From contig JAEZJK010000048.1 in the NCBI GenBank assembly GCA_023415835.1, positions 1-64,000 of the forward strand: a DNA stretch of 64,000 nucleotides, given 5' to 3'. The notes under the pieces are model-generated. The model did no database searches. It saw only the letters and a list, made by a program, of their open reading frames with translations, and was not told the DNA's origin. Below, in pieces: positions 18,034-26,370 of this stretch (positions within the stretch are counted from its first letter, which is position 1; each line of letters begins with the position of its first letter). Made by a program: the position numbers and the translations under genes. Source of the DNA: Bacillota bacterium. Lineage in GTDB: Bacteria; Bacillota; UBA4882; UBA8346.

Positions 18034-18831
18034 TTACTTTAACATATTCCGCCGCCGTTTCTCTTCTTGGGAAAGTTCCGGCGGCCAAAGCTCCATCGGC
18101 CGGCCTTCCCGCATGGCGGAGGCAAGGTTACTAAAAATCCGATTATCACCATTTGTTAGTTTACGGATTAATTCCTTGGTTTCAGCCCGTTTCGTCCGTC
18201 CATCAATCGGGCATGGGCTCGGGATAGGAGTAAACCCAATAAATTCAATGGCCTTCTTCAACTCCTCTTCCCTAAAATAAGCCAAGGGCCGAATTGTCGT
18301 TACCTTACTCCTTTCAAGCTCGGTCCGGGGAAGAAAGGTCTTGATTTGCCCTGAAAAAATGATGCTCATCAAAAAAGTCTCGACTGCATCATCATAATGG
18401 TGCCCAAGGGCTACAACATTATAGCCGTGTTCCCTGGCAAACCGGTTCATTGTACCACGCCTTAAAAAAGAACAAGTCGCGCAGGGACCTTCGGGGTTTT
18501 CCTCCCCAAAAGCGTAGCGGCTAATTTCGGTTCGGTGGGTATGAAACTCAATCCCCATAGTATTACAATACTCCGCTAAAGGGTTAACATTTAAAGGGGC
18601 CGCAAAACCCAGATCAACACTCAAGGCGCTTAATTCAAAAGGAATGACGCCATGCCGTTGTAATATCGAAAGGGCATATACTAAAAAGGCGCTGTCCTTT
18701 CCACCGGAGAAACCGATTAAAACTTTGTCGCCCGGCCGAATTAGATCAAACTCCCTAATCGCTCTCAGGAGTTTTCCGGTATAAGCCCGCGGTAAACTTT
18801 GCCTTTTTTGATCCATAACAGCAATACTCAA
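18034..18831 (-). CDS. TtcA-like PP-loop tRNA 2-thiocytidine synthetase
   Basis: This ATP-pyrophosphatase-fold protein (up to 265 residues) has the PP-loop GFSGGKDSAF and the internal CATC pair (EGPCATCSFLRRG), with a third Cys in SPCPIDG. That Cys set supports the iron-sulfur TtcA/TtuA group that thiolates tRNA, rather than TilS. LGHHYDDAVETFLM is the usual helper motif. The TTG at 18831 overlaps the ktrA stop. An ATG at 18816 is an equally plausible start because neither has a strong site. It is translationally coupled to ktrA, for no obvious functional reason. Confidence 0.8.
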   Translation of the reverse strand: MSIAVMDQKRQSLPRAYTGKLLRAIREFDLIRPGDKVLIGFSGGKDSAFLVYALSILQRHGVIPFELSALSVDLGFAAPLNVNPLAEYCNTMGIEFHTHRTEISRYAFGEENPEGPCATCSFLRRGTMNRFAREHGYNVVALGHHYDDAVETFLMSIIFSGQIKTFLPRTELERSKVTTIRPLAYFREEELKKAIEFIGFTPIPSPCPIDGRTKRAETKELIRKLTNGDNRIFSNLASAMREGRPMELWPPELSQEEKRRRNMLK

Positions 18832-19499
18832 TCTTCTTGATTATCCAGTTTCTGCTCAAACTTATTCAGGACCGCCTTTTCTCCGGCCATTACCAAAATG
18901 TCCCCCGTTTGAACCTGATCCTCAGCCCCCGGTGAGAAAATCGCTTCACCGGAAGCCCGCTTGATTAATAAGATATTCACACCGTGTTTTGCTCTCAAAT
19001 TCAGGTGCTGCAGAGTCTTGCCAATCATCTCTTTCGAAGCGACCACTTCAATAATACGGAAGCCTTGCGCCAGTTCAATATAATCCACTAAGTTGGTAGC
19101 CACCAGGTTGTGAGCCACTCGTTTTCCCATATCCCTTTCTGGAAAAACGACCCGATCCGCCCCTACCTTCTCCAAAACTCTGCCTTGCATCTTAGTAAGC
19201 GCCTTGGCGACTACATATTTAACTCCAAGTTCTTTCAATAATAAGGTAGTCATGATATTGGCTTGAACGTTTTCGCCAATGGCTACGATCACTACGTCAA
19301 AATTAGCAATCCCGATATTTTTTAAAACACTGGCGTCAGTGGTGTCTGCCAATACAGAATGAGTGACCTCATCAACCACATATTTCAGGCGTTCTTCACT
19401 GGTATCAATAGCTAATACCTCTTGCCCCAGATTATATAAAGTCCTGGCGATACTGGTCCCAAATCTTCCCAAACCAATAACTGCATATTGTTTCGGCAT
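18828..19499 (-). CDS. ktrA: KtrA/TrkA-type potassium channel regulatory subunit
   Basis: This is the cytoplasmic RCK subunit that gates the KtrB pore according to nucleotide binding. It has 223 residues: an N-terminal RCK_N Rossmann fold (YAVIGLGRFGTSIARTL, then the acidic AIDTSEERL) and a C-terminal RCK_C domain from about 135, where c-di-AMP binds in many Bacillota. The frame is open further upstream, but AAAGGAG before the ATG at 19499 and homology set the start there. It lies 20 nt downstream of ktrB. Confidence 0.92.
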   Translation of the reverse strand: MPKQYAVIGLGRFGTSIARTLYNLGQEVLAIDTSEERLKYVVDEVTHSVLADTTDASVLKNIGIANFDVVIVAIGENVQANIMTTLLLKELGVKYVVAKALTKMQGRVLEKVGADRVVFPERDMGKRVAHNLVATNLVDYIELAQGFRIIEVVASKEMIGKTLQHLNLRAKHGVNILLIKRASGEAIFSPGAEDQVQTGDILVMAGEKAVLNKFEQKLDNQED

Positions 19500-19519
19500 T
19501 AAATCCAGCTCCTTTGAGT

Positions 19520-20875
19520 TTATCCGATAATTACCCGATCTTCGATATATTTGGTAGTAGCTTGGTTTGCTTGTCTGGCATTTGCCAAGGCAACCATGAT
19601 AGTTAACGGCCCCAGCCGCCCAATGAACATAGTGATCGTGATTAAGACCTTTGAAGTATCGCATAACGACGGGGTGATTCCGGTCGTAAGGCCGACTGTG
19701 CCGAAAGCCGACACAACTTCAAATAACAACTTAATAAAAGTATGTGGCTCCACCAAAGACATGATTAGAGTAACAAAAGCCACCCAGCTTAAAGCGAGCA
19801 TAGTTATTGTCATAGCTTTATAAACCAAGTCTTTGTTAACTCTCCGTTCAAATACCTCGGCGTCTTCCTTGCCGTTTATGGTCGCAAAGACTGCCGCCAA
19901 AATAACCCCGAAAGTAGTAGTCTTGATACCGCCCCCGGTGGAACTAGGTGATGCTCCGATAAACATCAGTATAATAAGGATGAACCAAGTGCCAATCCTT
20001 AACTGTGACATATCCAATGAATTATAACCAGCAGTACGCGGAGTAATTGATTGAAATAAAGCCCCGAGAAACTTCCCGTTCCAATTTAGGCCGGCAATAG
20101 TCTTCAGGTTGGTCATCTCGAAAAGGAAAATTATAATCATTCCCATTAAAAGCAGCAATAAAGTCATTTTAATAACCAGCTTGGTATGTAGCGACAAACG
20201 GCGCGTCTGAGGATAATGGTATAATTCTAAGATTACCGGAAAACCAAGGCCGCCAAATACAATTAACCCCCCGATCGTTAAGCTTACCGTCCAGTCGCCC
20301 ACATAATGGGTGATACTGGTAAACGGCCCGAAAACTTGTCCAAACAGGTCAAACCCAGCGTTACAGAAAGCGGAAACCGAATGAAAAAAGCCAAAAGCCA
20401 AAGCCCGATCGACCGGGTACTCGAAGAGAAACCGGATGCTTAAGATTAGGCCTCCTAAGAATTCAAAAGCCAAAGTTAACAAGAAAATATTCCTAATTAA
20501 CCTTACTAAACCGGCTAACGAGAATTGGTTAAATGACTCTTGAATTAAGATCCTTTCTTTTAAGCCAATCTTCTTGCCAAGAATCATCGCTACCAAAGTC
20601 GAAAAGGCCATAAATCCCAAACCGCCAATCTGGATCAATGATATTATCACAAATTGCCCGAACTTGGTGAAGTGAGATCCGGTATCGACTACTATTAATC
20701 CAGTAACACATACTGCCGACGTAGCGGTAAATAAAGCGTCTAAAAACCCCAGCGGCTGCCCATCCCTGGACGCAATCGGCAATGATAAAAGAAATGCCCC
20801 AACCAGAATAACTGTAGCAAATCCAAATACTAAAATTCTAGAGGGTGTAAACCTGATTATTGGGAATCTATGCAA
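19520..20875 (-). CDS. ktrB: KtrB/TrkH-type potassium uptake membrane subunit
   Basis: This is the membrane pore of a K+ uptake system, 451 residues, with the fourfold M1-P-M2 layout. Selectivity-filter loops are seen as ATSAVCVTGL, SVSAFCNAGF, ITPRTAGYN and SAFGTVGLTTG. The Gly that binds K+ is kept in each. The first codon appears to be TTG with AAGGGG upstream. It forms an operon with ktrA and the TtcA-like gene. Confidence 0.93.
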   Translation of the reverse strand: MHRFPIIRFTPSRILVFGFATVILVGAFLLSLPIASRDGQPLGFLDALFTATSAVCVTGLIVVDTGSHFTKFGQFVIISLIQIGGLGFMAFSTLVAMILGKKIGLKERILIQESFNQFSLAGLVRLIRNIFLLTLAFEFLGGLILSIRFLFEYPVDRALAFGFFHSVSAFCNAGFDLFGQVFGPFTSITHYVGDWTVSLTIGGLIVFGGLGFPVILELYHYPQTRRLSLHTKLVIKMTLLLLLMGMIIIFLFEMTNLKTIAGLNWNGKFLGALFQSITPRTAGYNSLDMSQLRIGTWFILIILMFIGASPSSTGGGIKTTTFGVILAAVFATINGKEDAEVFERRVNKDLVYKAMTITMLALSWVAFVTLIMSLVEPHTFIKLLFEVVSAFGTVGLTTGITPSLCDTSKVLITITMFIGRLGPLTIMVALANARQANQATTKYIEDRVIIG

Positions 20876-21154
20876 ATACGGTCAACCCCTTATGAACCCG
20901 CTGATTTGACAGAATTATTGCTTCTGGCACTGCCGGACTCATGAAGCTATTATATGTCTGCCAAGAAGGAGTGTCAATTTGATTAAAATACCGAAATATT
21001 TTAATTTATTGTTAAAAAGTTAAGCTAAGGACGTTTTTATGTATTATTCCCAAGCAGGTTTAAACCTAATTCAATATTACACCATTTATAGATATCCCTA
21101 TTGCCTTAAATTGGACTCCTGTAAAAACCCCTTACATGTGATTATTCATAGTCC

Positions 21155-21260
21155 TAACTGGTTATTAGTTTTTTAGCAATTAGCTGTTGGCTACCGCTGT
21201 TAGTTATAGATTAATCTAAGACTAAAACCAAGAGCTAAAGGACAAAAGCCAAAAACGCAA
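21155..21260. repeat. inverted 7-nt-periodic hairpin element
   Basis: The left arm (about 21160-21211, TTAGCTG TTGGCTA) and right arm (about 21220-21258, AGCTAAA GGACAAA) each run in degenerate heptads and are broadly complementary. It fills most of the 455-nt gap between ktrB and mreB, in which I see no gene. Confidence 0.5.
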
Positions 21261-21276
21261 TCTTATAATCCTGGTC

Positions 21277-21302
21277 AAAAAAAATCCGGCTTTAAGCCGG
21301 AT
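21277..21302 (-). terminator. terminator of the spoIIID-mreB unit
   Basis: An 8-bp stem (ATCCGGCT / AGCCGGAT) is followed on the minus strand by a run of seven or more T, 30 nt past the mreB-like stop. Confidence 0.85.
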
Positions 21303-21330
21303 AATCTTTAAAATTTATGTTTATCATAAT

Positions 21331-22365
21331 TTACATTGATCGGCTACCGACGATTAAGTTATGCCTAATCGAGTCAAAGCCTTCATTTTCCAATATCTTG
21401 CCAGTCCCTAACACCACGCAAGAAAGCGGGTCTTCCGCCAAATGAATCGGGATCCCTGTTTCTTCAGCTAAAAGCCGGGTAAAACCATGCAATAATGAAC
21501 CGCCGCCGGTCATTACAATCCCCTTGTCCACAATATCCGAAGCTAATTCGGGAGGGGTACGCTCCAATACCGATTTGATACCATCGATAATTGTGGTGAT
21601 CGGTTCCGAGAGCGCTTGAAAGGAATCAGTTGAAGTAAATTTGATGGTACGTGGTAAACCAGTCACCAAATCCCGGCCACGAATCTCCATGGAGCGGCCT
21701 TCCCCTTCCGGGTATGCCGACCCAATCTGAATTTTGATGTCCTCGGCGGTACGTTCGCCAATCATCATATTATACATCTTTTTTATGTAACGGATAATCG
21801 CTTCGTCAAACTTGTCCCCGCCCATTCGGAGTGATTCGCTGACGACAATCCCTCCCAATGAAATAATGGCGATGTCGGTAGTGCCTCCGCCGATATCAAC
21901 CACCATGTTCCCACTGGCTTCGGTAATGTTTAAGCCGGCTCCGATTGCGGCAGCCATCGGTTCTTCAATTAAATAAGTCCGTTTCGCTCCTGCTTGCATT
22001 GCCGCTTCTAAAACAGCCCTCTTCTCAACACTGGTAACTCCAGAGGGTACACAGACAACTACTTGCGGGCGGAATAGCCGGGGTTTGGGACAAACTTTCT
22101 CGATAAAGTATTTTAGCATAGTCTCGGTGATGTCGTAATCAGCAATTACTCCGTCGTGTAAAGGACGGATTGCAACAATGTTTCCGGGGGTCCTTCCAAT
22201 CATTTGACGGGCTTCCTCTCCAACGGCTAAAATCTTGTTGGTATCTTTCTCGAGAGCTACCACTGATGGTTCCCGAATTACAATCCCGCGTTTTTTAATA
22301 TAAACAAGTACACTGGCAGTTCCTAAGTCAATACCAATATCAGTAATTAAATTTCTGATGTCCAA
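21331..22365 (-). CDS. mreB: MreB/Mbl-family rod-shape determining protein
   Basis: This bacterial actin of 344 residues polymerises under the membrane to guide cell wall synthesis. It has phosphate-1 IGIDLGTASVLVY, connect/phosphate-2 VVDIGGGTTDIAIISLGG and the adenosine motif MTGGGSLLHGF. It starts with TTG behind GGGGGG. The position directly after spoIIID is the same as that of mbl in Bacillus subtilis, so it may be the Mbl paralogue; mreC and mreD are absent here. Confidence 0.93.
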   Translation of the reverse strand: MDIRNLITDIGIDLGTASVLVYIKKRGIVIREPSVVALEKDTNKILAVGEEARQMIGRTPGNIVAIRPLHDGVIADYDITETMLKYFIEKVCPKPRLFRPQVVVCVPSGVTSVEKRAVLEAAMQAGAKRTYLIEEPMAAAIGAGLNITEASGNMVVDIGGGTTDIAIISLGGIVVSESLRMGGDKFDEAIIRYIKKMYNMMIGERTAEDIKIQIGSAYPEGEGRSMEIRGRDLVTGLPRTIKFTSTDSFQALSEPITTIIDGIKSVLERTPPELASDIVDKGIVMTGGGSLLHGFTRLLAEETGIPIHLAEDPLSCVVLGTGKILENEGFDSIRHNLIVGSRSM

Positions 22366-22424
22366 CCCTACGCCCCCCTACACTGCTGCAAATGGCATAT
22401 TTTGTTTAAATCTTCTACGTTTTT

Positions 22425-22703
22425 TTAGAATATCCTCCTTTTTAAATCCAAATCCTGACTCTTTTGATATTTCTTTTTTGTTGCTTCACCTCCGCGGATA
22501 TGCCTTTCCGCTTTGTTAACCTCTAGTATCTTCTTTACCTCCAGAGCCAGGTTTTGGTTAATATCGGGTAGCCTCTCGGTAACATCCTTATGTACTGTGC
22601 TTTTGCTTACTCCAAAATATTTAGCCGCCTGTCTGACCGTGGCCTGGTGGTCAGCAATATAGCGGCTTAAATCCATTACTCGCTTTTCAATATAATCTTT
22701 CAC
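22425..22703 (-). CDS. spoIIID: sporulation transcription factor SpoIIID
   Basis: This small mother-cell regulator tunes the sigma-E regulon and sigK expression. It has 92 residues from the GTG at 22703; the family opening (M)KDYIEKRV and the GGGGG site favour this over the GTG three codons upstream. The helix-turn-helix RQAAKYFGVSKSTVHKDVTE (about 29-48) and the basic C-terminal tail that contacts the minor groove are present. The order spoIID, spoIIQ, spoIIID, mreB/mbl is the one conserved in spore formers. Confidence 0.95.
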   Translation of the reverse strand: MKDYIEKRVMDLSRYIADHQATVRQAAKYFGVSKSTVHKDVTERLPDINQNLALEVKKILEVNKAERHIRGGEATKKKYQKSQDLDLKRRIF

Positions 22704-22866
22704 GCCCCCCACCCTTCCGGTTTATAGTCATTGGCGTTTTCACTATCACTTGATGTGATACCGGACGAAGCAGTCATCCATAAATGCCCGGAAATATGAA
22801 AATCGCTTCATAACATATATATGGCTTGGTCAGGGGGAATATGTGAGCTTACTATAAATTCTAAAT

Positions 22867-23613
22867 CTATTTAATCTGTTTCTCTAACCCTTTAATAATT
22901 TTTCCCGGATTAACCGGTTGTTCATTGTGTTTAATTCCGAAATGAAAGCCGGGGGTTTCAGAATTACAACTCTTACCCCTACTCGTCCCAATAATCGTCC
23001 CTTTAATGATCTGATCCCCTTTTTTAACCGAGACCTCTTCCAGGTTTGCATAAATGCTTTCCCAATCATCACCATGCTTCAAGGTCACAGTTAAACCTTC
23101 TCCGGGCGCTTCTCCAATTTCCTTTACAACCCCCTCGGCGCTAGCCATGATGCTACCGCCTTGGGGCGTCCCGATATCGATCCCGGTATGGAGCCGCCAG
23201 GTATTATTAACATTAATCCATTCAAACCCTTGAGTTATTTCTCCAAAAGCCGGGCGGCTAAAACTATCGGGGTTGAATTTGGCAATACTCTCTTGCCCAC
23301 GAAGTTTTTGGGAATTAATCTCCTTTTTTAATAGCTCAATTTCCCGTTGCAATGTTTCAATAGCCGTAATCTGACCGGATTTATCGGCCGGGAAAGGTTC
23401 CCAATTTTTTAGCCTCGTAAAGCCCCGGGCCGGACCCCAAAGATAAAACCCTAATCCAAAGGCAGCGAAGTAAATTATCCAATATCTAGGCGCCAAGTAT
23501 GGACGGCTACTTTTGAATAATATTAGAAGCTGCTTTTTAAAATAAATCATTTTACGCTGAAAGATACCAATAGAATTGGAGCCTTTTTGCCGTGAACCGA
23601 TCGCTTTACCCAC
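22867..23613 (-). CDS. spoIIQ: SpoIIQ-like M23-fold protein with catalytic histidines lost
   Basis: SpoIIQ in the forespore membrane pairs with SpoIIIAH across the two membranes during engulfment. This 248-residue protein has one transmembrane helix near 45-62, a short coiled coil and a LytM/M23 domain from about 120. The zinc ligands His and Asp in HTGIDIG and the last His in GFHFGI are kept. The catalytic His of the YAHL motif is Asn (YANL), and the first His of HxH is Gly. It is therefore predicted to bind zinc but not cleave peptidoglycan. It begins with GTG behind GAGGTGG. Confidence 0.88.
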   Translation of the reverse strand: MGKAIGSRQKGSNSIGIFQRKMIYFKKQLLILFKSSRPYLAPRYWIIYFAAFGLGFYLWGPARGFTRLKNWEPFPADKSGQITAIETLQREIELLKKEINSQKLRGQESIAKFNPDSFSRPAFGEITQGFEWINVNNTWRLHTGIDIGTPQGGSIMASAEGVVKEIGEAPGEGLTVTLKHGDDWESIYANLEEVSVKKGDQIIKGTIIGTSRGKSCNSETPGFHFGIKHNEQPVNPGKIIKGLEKQIK

Positions 23614-23827
23614 CGATTACCACCTCATTTGTCATTTATAAATAATTGTTGATTTTAAAATCGTGGTTTCCGAGTAAATCCTGTCTAAAACATGGTTTTT
23701 TTTAATGACAAGATTAACTGGATTTTTATAATAACTTACGCTTATTATCCCAACTATCTCATACAAGGCCTTTATTAAAAACAATCTTAAAATCCATTCG
23801 TAATCTTAAAGATAGTTTTTCCTGGAC

Positions 23828-23853
23828 AAAAAAAAATATCCAAATAATTTGGA
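23828..23853 (-). terminator. terminator of spoIID
   Basis: The palindrome TCCAAAT-A-ATTTGGA is followed on the minus strand by TATTTTTTTTT, 60 nt past the spoIID stop. It suggests spoIID is transcribed apart from spoIIQ. Confidence 0.7.
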
Positions 23854-23911
23854 AATTTTTACACATATATCGCTAAAACGGACAATACGATTTACTATTA
23901 CCTCTACCCAT

Positions 23912-24856
23912 CTATTTTGTAATTCTTGAAAAGGAAATTCCCCGGTAATAATATTTTAAAATTTGGTGAAACTGCCAACCCTTTTTGGCTAACCCGTCTG
24001 CTCCATATTGGCAGAGCCCAACTCCATGGCCATAGCCGGTCACTGAAAAGGAAAGCCCCGAGTCGGTAGTTTTCCAAGAAAAGCAGGTCGAGGTTAAGCC
24101 CAATTTACTCCGGAATTCTGTCCCCTTAATCAACCGTTGACCCAAGCTAAGGGTTGATACTCTGCCCGGAGCTGTCACGGATTCAGCTTTTATTTGCTTA
24201 AAAAGCGTCCCTGGAAGCTTGAAACGGCGCTCCAAATCGGCCCAAGTGAAAAAGAAAGTATTGTAATAACGCGGCGAATGCTTGTCAAAATTGCATTTAA
24301 CCCTAGTTAAGTAGGGGATTTCATTATTCCAGATGTCTTTAGCGGATGCAGTCGCCCCTCCACAAGTAGAATGGAATACCGCATCGATCGGGCGGTTTTG
24401 ATAAGTCATAATAATTCCCGAAGTTTCTTGAACAGCCCGTTTTATTTGATGGTAATACCCGTAAAAACTCCAACCCGGCCAACGTTTCCGTAAGCTTTCT
24501 TCGCTTAACCACGCCTGGTGTTCAGTTGGGTCGTCACAAAAATCAGCACCAGGGAAATGTTGGCAACCCCGGCCACCGAACCGCTTCATTCTCCGCGCAG
24601 CTAAGGTCCGGGCAGCTACCGCCTGCGCTTTTAATGCCTCAAGTTCAAAGCGGGCCGGCATTTCGGCGGCCACTACCCCTACCAAATATTCCTCCAAACC
24701 AAACCGATATACTCGCCCTTCGGCTCTTACAGCTAGATTTACCGTAATGTCCCCCTGTCTTGGTAGGCCGGATAGTTTTTTAAAAACCAACAATGGTAAA
24801 AGTGATAATAAAATCAAAAATAAGACCAGTGTCATTCCTGTATTTGGGCGCAACAA
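23912..24856 (-). CDS. spoIID: stage II sporulation protein D
   Basis: This membrane-anchored lytic transglycosylase works with SpoIIM and SpoIIP to thin septal peptidoglycan so that engulfment can proceed. It has 314 residues, an N-terminal membrane segment (8-26) and the SpoIID core, with the catalytic Glu in VGVVAAEMP (about 63). The zinc-loop region has the conserved HSTCGGATASA, and the C-terminal GYGHGVGLCQYGADGLA motif is intact. It starts with TTG behind GGGGG, with an in-frame ATG seven codons later as an alternative. Confidence 0.95.
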   Translation of the reverse strand: MLRPNTGMTLVLFLILLSLLPLLVFKKLSGLPRQGDITVNLAVRAEGRVYRFGLEEYLVGVVAAEMPARFELEALKAQAVAARTLAARRMKRFGGRGCQHFPGADFCDDPTEHQAWLSEESLRKRWPGWSFYGYYHQIKRAVQETSGIIMTYQNRPIDAVFHSTCGGATASAKDIWNNEIPYLTRVKCNFDKHSPRYYNTFFFTWADLERRFKLPGTLFKQIKAESVTAPGRVSTLSLGQRLIKGTEFRSKLGLTSTCFSWKTTDSGLSFSVTGYGHGVGLCQYGADGLAKKGWQFHQILKYYYRGISFSRITK

Positions 24857-25063
24857 AATACCCCCTGTTGGTTAGCGTCTAATATCCACCATATGCAGTG
24901 GACCCCAAAAAGATGTCTCGAATGTACTCCCTGTTTACATTATTTTGCCTTAGCAAGCCCGTTATTAACTGAATTGCCGATTTACGGTAAGGTTTCGGGG
25001 AAATAATGCCGATATTAATTTGGGGTTACATTTATTACAACCACTACTTATGGGGTGAGTTTG

Positions 25064-26326
25064 ATGAAAATAAACCGGGGTATTTTAAGCTTAAGCATCT
25101 CTCTATTAATAATTATTTTACAAACAACCATGGTTATTGCGGTTGACTCGACGCCTATTGATATTCCTGCTTCCGCTCAGCAGCCTCTAGGCGGATTGAC
25201 CGGTGCGCCGGAAATTGATTCAGCTTCCGAGATTCCCATTAATAATGGAAACAATGAACCAACCGAGCATAATAAAACTTCATCCGAACCAAATGCAAAT
25301 CGGGTCCTTCCCGACATTCCGCGACAACAATCAACCTCCTCAACGGAAAATAGTTTTAATTTAAATAGAGCCAATACTGGTACTAACACTAATGCTAATA
25401 CCGGAAATGAAAATATCATCCTGAATTCTATGCCGGAAATACCCGAAACCAAAGAACTCGATACGCTTGGGAAAATCATCAATTGGTGGTTGGCGAACCC
25501 ATTTGAAATGAAACTCTGGTATCTTTTTTTGGCCTTAAGTATGATTTTTTTCCTCTTCAAACAAACCTCATTCCGAAAACCGCTCCTCTTGGCGAGCCTT
25601 GTTATTTTCGGGTTTTATCTTGGCAATACTGTTAATCCGATTAATTCCATCTTCTCAATACCGGTTCAAACAGGAGTGCAGCTAGCCGATACAATTATCT
25701 TAGTCGCGCTCCCAATCATATTATCCCTAATAGTTGGACGGATTTTTTGTGGTTGGGCCTGTCCCATTGGAGCGATCCAAGAATTTATTCATCCGGAAAA
25801 TTTTAACCTGCGCTTACCATCTTTAGTAAATCAGGTTTTAAACTACTTTCGGTTTATAATACTAATTGGAGGAATCTTTGTTTCTTGGGCATCCATCTCT
25901 AATATCTGGGACTATTATGACCCTTTTCGAGTCTTTTTCACTTTTAAAGGGTCTTTGACAACAATAATCCTATTATTTATTATATTGACTGGCTCCATAT
26001 TTATCGAAAGGTTTTTCTGCCACTATCTTTGCCCATTAGGGGCAATTTTAGCTGTCACTTCCAGGTTTAGCTTTTTCAAAATGCGGCCTGATTCCGACAC
26101 CTGTATTGCTTGTGGAAAATGCAGCCGGCCGGGAGCCTGTTCAATGAACATAATTTCAGCGGTAAATCCGTATACGGATCTCCCAATAATTGAAGCTTCG
26201 GAATGCATTCTCTGCCATTGTTGCGCGGATAATTGCCGTTATTCTGCGTTTAAGGTTTCATTTTCAAACAAGAAAAGGGGCAAATCTAATAAAACTAAAA
26301 ACCCCAGCCAAAGGCTATCCGTTTGA
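25064..26326 (+). CDS. polytopic membrane 4Fe-4S protein of the NapH/YccM type
   Basis: This is a membrane electron-transfer protein of about 420 residues. After a signal-like segment and an Asn/Ser/Thr-rich linker (to about 120), there are several membrane helices with two cluster-type motifs, CGWACPIGAIQEF and CHYLCPLGAI. A C-terminal ferredoxin part follows with CIACGKCSRPGAC and CILCHCCADNC. This is the layout of NapH/RdxA-like quinol-to-periplasm electron carriers. The long low-complexity N-terminal linker is not typical. The partner is unknown. The ATG at 25064 fits the GGGGTGAG site better than the GTG at 25055. Confidence 0.8.
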   Translation: MKINRGILSLSISLLIIILQTTMVIAVDSTPIDIPASAQQPLGGLTGAPEIDSASEIPINNGNNEPTEHNKTSSEPNANRVLPDIPRQQSTSSTENSFNLNRANTGTNTNANTGNENIILNSMPEIPETKELDTLGKIINWWLANPFEMKLWYLFLALSMIFFLFKQTSFRKPLLLASLVIFGFYLGNTVNPINSIFSIPVQTGVQLADTIILVALPIILSLIVGRIFCGWACPIGAIQEFIHPENFNLRLPSLVNQVLNYFRFIILIGGIFVSWASISNIWDYYDPFRVFFTFKGSLTTIILLFIILTGSIFIERFFCHYLCPLGAILAVTSRFSFFKMRPDSDTCIACGKCSRPGACSMNIISAVNPYTDLPIIEASECILCHCCADNCRYSAFKVSFSNKKRGKSNKTKNPSQRLSV

Positions 26327-26370
26327 AGCATCCGAAAAGCATAATGAGGAGTAGAAAAATTATCTAATAA

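Noticed and set aside
19500..19664. N-terminal extension of KtrA
   Set aside because: The extension overlaps ktrB, has no family resemblance, and a good ribosome binding site precedes the ATG at 19499.
21155..21260. CRISPR-like array
   Set aside because: The repeated unit is a degenerate 7-mer without spacers, and no cas gene is present in the window.
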